A DNA stretch of 12,393 bases from Sedimentisphaerales bacterium. GTDB taxonomy: Bacteria > Planctomycetota > Phycisphaerae > Sedimentisphaerales > Anaerobacaceae. The stretch covers positions 1 to 12,393 of the forward strand of contig DAOVMB010000031.1 in assembly GCA_030630905.1 (NCBI GenBank), in the 5' to 3' direction. The stretch's first letter is position 1. Each line of letters begins with the position of its first letter. The position numbers and the translations under genes were made by a program. The notes below the pieces were generated by a model, which was given only the letters and a program-made list of their open reading frames with translations, had not been told where the DNA came from and ran no database searches. Below, in pieces: positions 1 to 5,635 of this stretch.

Positions 1-150
1 CTTGTTAAAGGCGGTTGTTATTTGAAAAGACACGGCAGCAGGCACGATATCTATGCAAATCCCAAAAACGGCAGGCAGGCTCCCATTCCAAGACATTCTG
101 AAATAAAAGACTCACTGGTTCGGCTAATCAAAAAGCAACTCAGAATATAA
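1..150 (+). CDS. hicA: HicA-type mRNA interferase toxin, 5' end cut by window edge
   Basis: Frame 1 is open from the first base to a TAA at 148-150, giving 49 residues. They include KRHGSRHDIY, then an NPKNGR turn, then PIPRH and a C-terminal I(K/R)xQL-type helix. This is the pattern of the HicA/YcfA family, small double-stranded-RNA-binding-like toxins that cleave mRNA; the histidine in the G-S-x-H segment is the expected catalytic residue and is present. Full-length HicA is about 60 residues, so only some 10-15 N-terminal residues should lie outside the window. HicA normally pairs with an adjacent HicB antitoxin. No HicB follows, because the next gene is an acetyltransferase 31 bp downstream, so HicB must be upstream or absent. 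The family call is firm from the motif order; whether the toxin is active cannot be told. Confidence 0.8.
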   Translation, partial: LVKGGCYLKRHGSRHDIYANPKNGRQAPIPRHSEIKDSLVRLIKKQLRI

Positions 151-181
151 TCGGTCCCTAATACGCTAAACGCTATTATCT

Positions 182-646
182 ATGAACGTACGCAGCGCGA
201 AAATTTCAGATGTTAAGGCGATTAACACCCTGATAAGTTCTTATGCCGAGCGAGACAGAATGCTGTTCCGCTCTTTAGCTGATATCTATGAGAACCTGCA
301 GACCTTCATTGTAGCCGAACTCGACAACAACATAGTTGGCTGCTGTGCGCTGGAAGTCATCTGGGCGGACTTAGCTGAAATCAAATCATTGGCAATCGAT
401 GAAGCATATAAGGGAAAAGGTATCGGCAGGGAATTGGTAGCCGCCGCGGTCGAAGAAGCAGTAAAGCTCGGCGTACCGAGGGTCTTTGCGCTGACGCTTG
501 AGCCGGCGTTTTTTGAGAAATCAGGATTCGAAATAATCAAAAAAGAGACGTTGCCGATGAAGGTCTGGAGCGATTGTGCCCGGTGCTCAAAGCAGCAACA
601 TTGCGATGAAATAGCGGTAATTAAAAGCGTACTGCGTGATGCGTGA
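182..646 (+). CDS. Short GNAT acetyltransferase, probable N-acetylglutamate synthase (ArgA-like)
   Basis: A 154-residue single-domain GNAT protein. The N-terminus (VRSAKISDVKAI) is the usual first GNAT strand and helix. The acetyl-CoA-binding motif A is YKGKGIGREL at residues 76-85, after the strand IKSLAID. FEKSGF (111-116) is the typical late GNAT motif. The C-terminal tail LPMKVWSDCARC...C (124-141) holds three cysteines (132, 135, 141) followed by DEIAV. That tail is characteristic of the short, stand-alone N-acetylglutamate synthases that replace classical ArgA in many bacteria and catalyse the first step of arginine synthesis from acetyl-CoA and glutamate. The substrate is therefore likely but not proven, and no other arginine gene is in the window. 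The ATG at 182 has no clear Shine-Dalgarno sequence. The last codons lie inside a heptamer array. Confidence 0.82.
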   Translation: MNVRSAKISDVKAINTLISSYAERDRMLFRSLADIYENLQTFIVAELDNNIVGCCALEVIWADLAEIKSLAIDEAYKGKGIGRELVAAAVEEAVKLGVPRVFALTLEPAFFEKSGFEIIKKETLPMKVWSDCARCSKQQHCDEIAVIKSVLRDA

Positions 647-661
647 TGCGTATTGCGTGCT
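627..661 (+). repeat. Tandem heptamer array, five units of GCGTNNT
   Basis: Five exact-length 7-base units run head to tail: GCGTACT once, GCGTGAT twice, then GCGTATT and GCGTGCT. They cover the last codons and TGA stop of the acetyltransferase (644-646) and end one base before the Shine-Dalgarno sequence of the methyltransferase. The same unit, GCGTATT, recurs on the minus strand at 1458-1492. A 7-base period is not a codon multiple, so a copy-number change would alter the end of the acetyltransferase. Confidence 0.8.
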
Positions 662-667
662 GGAGGA
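662..667 (+). promoter_or_regulatory. Shine-Dalgarno deciding the methyltransferase start
   Basis: GGAGGA lies four bases upstream of the ATG at 672. It is one of the clearest ribosome binding sites in the window. It argues against the longer in-frame start at 636, whose extra twelve residues would be translated from the heptamer array. Confidence 0.75.
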
Positions 668-671
668 TAAT

Positions 672-1232
672 ATGGCTGAACATATATGTCCGGTATGGGT
701 TGGTTATCTGCTTGCCAGTCCCGTCAGAAAACTGTTCCAAAATCCCAGGAAGATGCTTAGGCCGTATGTAAGTGAAGGAATGTTGGTTGTGGATATCGGC
801 TGCGCGATGGGCTTTTTCAGTCTGCCCCTTGCGGAGATGGTTGGCCCGAATGGTAAGGTGATATGTGTGGATGTCCAGGAAAAGATGATCAGGTCTCTCG
901 AAAAACGTGCACGGAAAGCAGGATTATCCGGCCGGATTAAAACTATCGTATGCTATGATGATTCTCTGGGTCTGGACGATATCAAAGAAAAGATCGATTT
1001 CGCCCTTGCCTGTGCAGTCGTACATGAAGTTTCTGATGCTGTAAGTTTTTTCTCAGAGATACATAAGGTAATGAAACCAACCGGCAGATTATTGGTGGCA
1101 GAACCAAAAGGACATATTTCAGAAAAGGATTTTGAGACGACCATTTCTATCGCAGAGCAAAACGGTTTTACAGCAACGGATACACCTCAGATAAAACACA
1201 GCCGAACTGTCCTCTTGCAAAAGAAACCTTAA
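672..1232 (+). CDS. Class I SAM-dependent methyltransferase
   Basis: A 186-residue protein with one Rossmann-type methyltransferase domain. Motif I is VVDIGCAMGFF (39-49), which binds S-adenosylmethionine. The acidic residue ending strand 2 is Asp67 in VICVDVQEKMI. The later strand and motif are FALACAVVHEV (110-120) and GRLLVAEPKGHIS (138-150). The first 30 residues (HICPVWVGYLLASPVRKLFQNP) form a conserved-looking N-terminal extension that I associate with a family of uncharacterised bacterial and archaeal methyltransferases, whose substrate I do not know. The ATG at 672 was chosen over 636 because a strong Shine-Dalgarno sits in front of it and the upstream codons are repeat DNA. It follows the acetyltransferase by 25 bp and is probably co-transcribed with it. 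The glycine-rich loop is intact, so the enzyme is probably active. Confidence 0.85.
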   Translation: MAEHICPVWVGYLLASPVRKLFQNPRKMLRPYVSEGMLVVDIGCAMGFFSLPLAEMVGPNGKVICVDVQEKMIRSLEKRARKAGLSGRIKTIVCYDDSLGLDDIKEKIDFALACAVVHEVSDAVSFFSEIHKVMKPTGRLLVAEPKGHISEKDFETTISIAEQNGFTATDTPQIKHSRTVLLQKKP

Positions 1233-1275
1233 GAACAACTAATACCAATTGTACATAATAAATGCGCTTGTTTGG

Positions 1276-1422
1276 GTCATTTCGAGCCCATTCGGCTTCG
1301 CTCAGGGTAAACTCCGCGAAGCGGAGTCGAGATACGGAGCGAAGCATAGAGCCCCGAAGGGAAATCTGTTTTAATAGATTTCTCCACTTCGGGCTACTTC
1401 GTAGCCCTCCGGTCGAAATGAC
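1276..1422. repeat. 147-bp palindromic MITE-like element with 10-bp terminal inverted repeats
   Basis: The ends are perfect inverted copies: GTCATTTCGA at 1276-1285 and TCGAAATGAC at 1413-1422. Inside are three further hairpins: ACTCCGC/GCGGAGT with a 3-base loop (1311-1327), GAAATCT/AGATTTC (1361-1382) and GGGCTAC/GTAGCCC with a 3-base loop (1391-1407). The piece has no transposase and lies between two convergent genes, where short non-autonomous elements commonly sit. The strong stems could also terminate transcription from both sides. Elements beginning GTCATTTCGA are, as I recall, scattered through genomes of several uncultured bacterial lineages, but I cannot count copies here. The rest of the 257-bp gap (1233-1489) holds an AT-rich stretch with no gene. 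Confidence 0.7.
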
Positions 1423-1457
1423 AAAGGTGCAAATGATAATCGTAATTGGGAGAGCAG

Positions 1458-1492
1458 CGCAATACGATATACGCAATACGCACGACGAATTA
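1458..1492 (-). repeat. Second heptamer array, at the 3' end of the minus-strand permease
   Basis: Five 7-base units, each beginning CG on the plus strand: CGCAATA occurs twice, with CGATATA, CGCACGA and CGAATTA as variants. Read on the minus strand the commonest unit is a rotation of GCGTATT, the unit also found at 648-654. The array starts at the stop codon of the permease gene (complement of 1490-1492) and runs downstream of it. Confidence 0.65.
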
Positions 1493-2452
1493 TCCTACCT
1501 GCCGGCGTTGGAACAGGGCTACGGCTAATGCGAGGATGGCGCCCGTGTAGCATAGGGCGTAAGAAGCTCCTATGAGAAGGTATTTCACCGGGACTTCATT
1601 GCCTTCGTAAATAGCGTCGCTTATCCAGAAAATCTGCAAATTCGGCACTAAATATCTGCCTATTTTTGCCCACAAATGTGTTTCGGCGAATCTGCCGAAT
1701 GCGTAATCACTGACCAGACCCAGCAGAAAAATCCCGATACAGGCCGAGAGCGTCACGACAATATTGAACCTGGACGAAAGCGCCACCGCCAGGGCCACAA
1801 TGATCAAAGCCGCCAGCAGCAGCAAAACCGAGCCGTAGATATCGACTGCGTTCATGCCGTTATCCTGCGGCTTGAATTGCCAGTTTCGATCGATAAAAGT
1901 CAGGAAAACGATGCCGAATGTAGCGAATATGCCGGTTAAAACCATCGCAGTCGAGGAAAATTTCCAATCATAAGCGTAGTTGAAAAAAGCACTTAGCAGA
2001 ATCACGCCACCAACAATAACCGCTGCTGTGCCTAATACCGTCCAGTCATGCGTATCGTTTACCGTCTCGAGCACTCCATGTCTGATCGCCATCAGCAGGG
2101 CGATAGTACATATATAATGCGCTAGAACCACCGCGGCGGTCACACCAAAGAACTTTGCAATAATGAATATCGGACGTTGGACGGGCTTGCTCAGAACAGT
2201 TGTTATAGTTTTGCTCTCCATCTCCTGTGCCACAGCTCCAGAAGCGGAAAAAATTGCTATGAACAAGCTGGTTAAAAACAACGTAGATAGTCCTATCTCG
2301 CGTAAGAGCTTGTTGTCGTCGCTCATCGTGTACATCGTTAAAGATGGGCTTATAAAAAACAGTAACAAAGCAGCAACAATGATTATGGAGTAAATGGGCT
2401 GTCTCAGGGTTTCTATGAAAGTATTTTTCGCAATAGTAAATAACTTATTCAT
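1490..2452 (-). CDS. ABC-2 type transporter permease
   Basis: A 320-residue integral membrane protein with about eight hydrophobic segments (near residues 20-40, 55-77, 103-123, 138-160, 168-186, 207-226, 231-250 and 290-314). The cytoplasmic loop after TM2 reads EMESKTITTVLSKPVQR (77-93), typical of ABC-2 permeases of the NosY/GldF-like type, where a conserved glutamate-rich coupling loop precedes LxKPV. The N-terminus (IAKNTFIETLRQ) and the late LVPNLQIFWISDA segment (268-280) fit the same family. No ATPase gene is next to it on its own strand. The likely partner is the ABC ATPase at 9000-10241, because the permease at 10234 shows the same coupling-loop pattern. The substrate is unknown. 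It diverges from the SPFH operon and may share regulation with it through the intergenic region 2453-2639. Confidence 0.85.
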   Translation of the reverse strand: MNKLFTIAKNTFIETLRQPIYSIIIVAALLLFFISPSLTMYTMSDDNKLLREIGLSTLFLTSLFIAIFSASGAVAQEMESKTITTVLSKPVQRPIFIIAKFFGVTAAVVLAHYICTIALLMAIRHGVLETVNDTHDWTVLGTAAVIVGGVILLSAFFNYAYDWKFSSTAMVLTGIFATFGIVFLTFIDRNWQFKPQDNGMNAVDIYGSVLLLLAALIIVALAVALSSRFNIVVTLSACIGIFLLGLVSDYAFGRFAETHLWAKIGRYLVPNLQIFWISDAIYEGNEVPVKYLLIGASYALCYTGAILALAVALFQRRQVG

Positions 2453-2521
2453 CTTTCAGTTCCGACTCACAGCACCAATGCTCTAAAACAAGGGTATATT
2501 TTTCTCAATTGTCCCTGTACT

Positions 2522-2550
2522 AAAATAATGTTTATTGCTATATTATGCAA
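2522..2550 (-). promoter_or_regulatory. Candidate promoter for the minus-strand permease
   Basis: On the minus strand, TTGCAT (2550-2545) and TATTTT (2527-2522) are separated by 17 bases. This would start transcription near 2515 and leave a leader of about 60 bases. It is a sigma-70-like match in AT-rich DNA, so chance is possible. Confidence 0.3.
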
Positions 2551-2583
2551 CTTATTACTTTTTGAATTCGGATAAGACACATA

Positions 2584-2612
2584 TTGAATAGATACTCTAT
2601 TAGAAATATTTT
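2584..2612 (+). promoter_or_regulatory. Candidate promoter for the SPFH/transport operon
   Basis: TTGAAT (2584-2589) and TATTTT (2607-2612) are spaced by 17 bases. Transcription would start near 2619, about 20 bases before the ATG at 2640. It lies in the 187-bp divergent gap (2453-2639), the only large non-coding stretch upstream of the seven-gene run. A second pair, TTGTTC and TATAAA, ends directly at the start codon and is too close to serve unless the transcript is leaderless. Confidence 0.35.
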
Positions 2613-2639
2613 GTTCAAACTGGAATACCGGGATATAAA

Positions 2640-4703
2640 ATGACAGTATCATCCAAACGCCCCGTACACGTTGCCTTGGTGTCTTTGATTCTGAGCATCA
2701 TCTTTTTCGGAATTGCCTTTTTCTTAGGCCAATGGAGTGGTTTTTTTGCAGTCTCGGCAGTTAGCTGGCTGGTCCTCTCCGTCGCTCTGACCTGGCTCGT
2801 CTTATGTTTGCAGTTCTATCAGCGCTGCCTGGCCGAGCAGGAAAAGCTCGACGCCGGCCAGTTGGTTCGGGACGAAAAAACTTCTGCAATCTTTCAAGCC
2901 AGGAGTGAACGTGCCACTTTATTGTCCGTCGCCCAGCGCCGTCTTGAGATATTCGAAAAATGGTTCATCCCCATATTCGCAGCAATAATTGCCGCCTTCC
3001 AAATAGGTATCGGTCTGTATTTACTCAAAGCCTTTGGTTCCGAGTTTGAAGCTGAGTTGAAGCAGCCTTTGCTTTGCGGGATTTGCCTGACGGCCATTGC
3101 GTTCATTAGCTTTCTGATGTCACGTTACGCTACCGGCATGTCTGCCCAGCCTGAGTGGAAACCGCTCAGGGCAGTCGGCAGCTTACTGCTCGGGGTCTCA
3201 GTCGTGTGCTTTATTTTGGCCGTATTTCTTGCGGTGGCCTATCTATTCAATATATACTGGCCGGTGAACGGCATGGCACTGGTAATCCTCGGCCTGCTTG
3301 TAGTCCTTGGCGCCGAAACCGCGGTCAACCTCGTCCTGGACATCTATCGCCCCAGACTGAAGGGCCGATACAGCAGAAGCGCTTTCGATAGCAGACTCCT
3401 GGGAGTAATCAATGAGCCGGGCGGGATTCTACGCAGCCTCGCAGATGCAATTGATTATCAGTTTGGCTATAAAGCATCTCAAACCTGGTTTTATAAACTG
3501 CTTGAACAGGCGATTGTGCCTTTGGTCCTCTTTGGCGCCATAACGCTATATCTATTTAGCTGTGTCGTTGTAGTGGCTCCTGAAGAACAGGCAATAATAG
3601 AGCATTTCGGCAATCCCGTAAACGAGGCGGGCGAAGTCAGACTTCTCGGTCCCGGATTGGCCTTCAAATGGCCATGGCCAATTGATGTCGTCTATAAACA
3701 CCCCACAAAAAAAATCTTAGAAATCAGCATTGGTTTCGTCCCGAAGATTGATCCGAACGGGCAGGTGGAACGTAAGCCTTTACTATGGGGCGAGGCACAT
3801 TACGAAAAAGAATATCAGTTGCTTGTCGCCAGCCAACAAAGCGGCATAAAACCTACAGCCGGAACAGTGCCGGTCAGCCTCGTCATCGCCGCTGTGCCGG
3901 TTCAATACAGAATCAAGGATTTGTACTCTTTTGTCTATAATCATTACGAGCCGGAAAAAATACTCGAATCCATTTGCTATCGCGAGCTCACAAAGTTTGC
4001 AGCCAGCGCAAAGATAGAAAGCGGGGATGAAGCCGATTTGGATCACAGCCTGCTCGGAATAGGAAGGGCAGAGGCCGGAAAAATTCTAACCGAAAGAATC
4101 CAGGAGGCTGCCGATAAAGAAGGTTTGGGTATTGAAATCGTATTCCTCGGCTTACAAGGCGTTCATCCTCCGCCCGAAGTTGCAGCGGCTTATCAAGAGG
4201 TTGTTGGCGCCGTTCAAAAGAAGCAGGCGCTGATCCTTGATGCCCAGGCCCAGCGAAATAAGACGCTGAGCACACTCGTCGGTTCCGTAGAGAAGGCGGA
4301 TGCGCTTTACAAGCTTGCGCTAAAATACAGGCAGGCCGAAGACGTAAATTCGCCGGAGGATATGGAGAGTCTTGGCAAACAGTTGGATATAGCCTTTGAA
4401 GAAGCAAAGGGGATTATTTTCAAGACGCTCAGAGAATCACAATGTTACGCTTTTGAGAAAGAGGCACTTGCAAAAGGAACAGGACTGCGTTTTGCGGGCC
4501 AGTTCAAGGCTTACAGGGCCGCTCCGGAAATTTACGTCCACGAGCAGAGGTTGGCGATGCTCGAAGAGGCACTCGACGGCGTACGAAAATACATAGTCGT
4601 AGCCGACCAGAACGATACTCAGATTACAATTATAGACCTCCAGGAAAAACTGTCGCCCAGTATCTACGATACGGGCGTCATTGAGGAGAGCAGCGAAAAA
4701 TGA
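2640..4703 (+). CDS. HflK-like SPFH protein with N-terminal multi-pass membrane domain
   Basis: A 687-residue protein, much longer than a typical HflK (about 350-420). Residues 1-313 hold seven predicted membrane segments (near 11-30, 36-59, 108-130, 143-162, 178-203, 209-232 and 292-313). The SPFH/Band-7 domain follows, starting APEEQAIIEHFG (313-324), then GEVRLLGPGLAFKWPWPID (331-349), VPVQYRIKDL (419-428) and the HflK-like PPEVAAAYQEVVGA (510-523). A helical region follows (about 525-625), and the end is a beta-rich tail (YIVVADQNDTQITIIDL). SPFH proteins oligomerise into membrane cages; HflK and HflC enclose and restrain the FtsH protease. An odd number of segments would keep the SPFH domain on the extracytoplasmic face, as in single-pass HflK. 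The stop overlaps the next start by 4 bp (ATGA), which suggests translational coupling to hflC. The role of the multi-pass domain is unknown. Confidence 0.87.
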   Translation: MTVSSKRPVHVALVSLILSIIFFGIAFFLGQWSGFFAVSAVSWLVLSVALTWLVLCLQFYQRCLAEQEKLDAGQLVRDEKTSAIFQARSERATLLSVAQRRLEIFEKWFIPIFAAIIAAFQIGIGLYLLKAFGSEFEAELKQPLLCGICLTAIAFISFLMSRYATGMSAQPEWKPLRAVGSLLLGVSVVCFILAVFLAVAYLFNIYWPVNGMALVILGLLVVLGAETAVNLVLDIYRPRLKGRYSRSAFDSRLLGVINEPGGILRSLADAIDYQFGYKASQTWFYKLLEQAIVPLVLFGAITLYLFSCVVVVAPEEQAIIEHFGNPVNEAGEVRLLGPGLAFKWPWPIDVVYKHPTKKILEISIGFVPKIDPNGQVERKPLLWGEAHYEKEYQLLVASQQSGIKPTAGTVPVSLVIAAVPVQYRIKDLYSFVYNHYEPEKILESICYRELTKFAASAKIESGDEADLDHSLLGIGRAEAGKILTERIQEAADKEGLGIEIVFLGLQGVHPPPEVAAAYQEVVGAVQKKQALILDAQAQRNKTLSTLVGSVEKADALYKLALKYRQAEDVNSPEDMESLGKQLDIAFEEAKGIIFKTLRESQCYAFEKEALAKGTGLRFAGQFKAYRAAPEIYVHEQRLAMLEEALDGVRKYIVVADQNDTQITIIDLQEKLSPSIYDTGVIEESSEK
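4683..4690 (+). promoter_or_regulatory. Ribosome binding site for hflC inside the upstream gene
   Basis: The purine-rich GAGGAGAG lies about ten bases before the ATG at 4700, within the last codons of the preceding gene. With the ATGA stop/start overlap it supports coupled translation of the two SPFH proteins. Confidence 0.6.
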
Positions 4704-5617
4704 AAAACATAGCCATTGCAATCTTTGTCACATTGATTATTATCACATTGAGCCTGTATCTGATCTCGTTCCAGGTAAGAGAGACAGAATCTTGCCTGGT
4801 CACGACGTTCGGCAAGCCCACGCGCTCGCTCACTAAGCCGGGCTGGTACTTCAAATGGCCGTTTCCTATCCAGCAGGTGCATACATTCGACTCTCGTATG
4901 CAGGCTTTTGAAGTTGAAGTGGAAGAAACACGGACTGCGGGAGGTGAGCCTATTATCGTGAAGACCTACGTGGTCTGGAAAATTGCGGGACCGCTGGAAT
5001 TCTTCAACGCCATTAAGACTGTCAAAAAAGCTGAGGATGAATTTTTGCGCAGCCGGATTCGTAACACACAAAACAATGTGATTGGCCGCCATTATTTCTC
5101 CGAGTTAGTCAACAGCGATCCGACAAAAATAAAGTTTGAGGAAATCCAAAATGAAATGCTCAACGACCTTCAACAGGCCGTTGCGGACACAAAGTGCGGC
5201 ATTGAAATCAAGACTCTTGGCATCAAGCAGCTCAAAGTCAGTGAGGATGTCAGCAAAGAGGTCTTCGCACGAATGACGGCCGAAAGGAACCGCAGGGCCG
5301 AAGCAATTACTTCACAGGGAAACGCCGAAGCCATTAAGATTCGAACCGATGCCAAATCGAAAAGCGACGAACTTATCACGGCCGCAGAGGCCAGAGCAAA
5401 GGTTACCCGGGGTATGGGAGACGCAGAAGCGGCAAAACACTACAAAATGCTCGAAGCCGACCCAAAGCTTGCAATGTTCCTGCGCAATCTCGAAGCACTC
5501 CAGAAAATATTGGAGAACAGAACTACATTTGTGACACCAACCGATATGGAGCCGTTCACGCTCCTTAAGGGGATGCCCGATCTGCAACCCCTCGAAACGA
5601 ACGAATCCGAAAAATAA
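4700..5617 (+). CDS. hflC: HflC-like SPFH protein
   Basis: A 305-residue protein, close to the usual HflC length. One N-terminal membrane anchor (residues 4-23) is followed directly by the SPFH domain: RETESCLVTTFGKPTRSLTKPG (27-48), then WPFPIQQVHTFDSRMQ (53-68). The HflC hallmark RMTAERNRRAEAI (191-203) opens a long alanine/glutamate-rich helix (about 195-245) that in HflC forms the cage wall. The C-terminus ends with FVTPTDMEPFTLLKG. HflC pairs with HflK in a membrane-embedded complex that modulates FtsH and membrane-protein quality control. Here it sits between two HflK-like genes, whereas the common order is hflK-hflC. It is translated from an ATGA overlap with the gene before and is 18 bp from the gene after. 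The assignment is firm; a partner FtsH is not in the window. Confidence 0.92.
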   Translation: MKNIAIAIFVTLIIITLSLYLISFQVRETESCLVTTFGKPTRSLTKPGWYFKWPFPIQQVHTFDSRMQAFEVEVEETRTAGGEPIIVKTYVVWKIAGPLEFFNAIKTVKKAEDEFLRSRIRNTQNNVIGRHYFSELVNSDPTKIKFEEIQNEMLNDLQQAVADTKCGIEIKTLGIKQLKVSEDVSKEVFARMTAERNRRAEAITSQGNAEAIKIRTDAKSKSDELITAAEARAKVTRGMGDAEAAKHYKMLEADPKLAMFLRNLEALQKILENRTTFVTPTDMEPFTLLKGMPDLQPLETNESEK

Positions 5618-5635
5618 TACAGAATAAACAATATC

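Noticed and set aside
627..661. CRISPR-like repeat array
   Set aside because: The units are 7 bases with no spacers, so this is a microsatellite-type array and not a CRISPR.
636..671. Longer start for the methyltransferase adding twelve N-terminal residues
   Set aside because: The added codons are entirely heptamer repeat DNA, and a strong Shine-Dalgarno (GGAGGA) sits directly before the ATG at 672.
1245..1449. Outer inverted repeat CCAATT / AATTGG flanking the palindromic element
   Set aside because: Six bases at about 190 bp separation in AT-rich DNA is expected by chance, and it does not adjoin the terminal repeats.
1168..1553. Open frames on both strands across the gap between the methyltransferase and the permease
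   Set aside because: They translate the palindromic element and heptamer repeats, have no recognisable domain, and overlap the ends of real genes.
2612..2639. TTGTTC/TATAAA promoter pair ending at the start codon of the first SPFH gene
   Set aside because: It would place the transcription start inside the coding region; the pair at 2584-2612 leaves a plausible leader.
3988..5092. Antisense open frames of about 140 codons under the first two SPFH genes
   Set aside because: The plus-strand frames have clear family motifs throughout; the antisense products have none.
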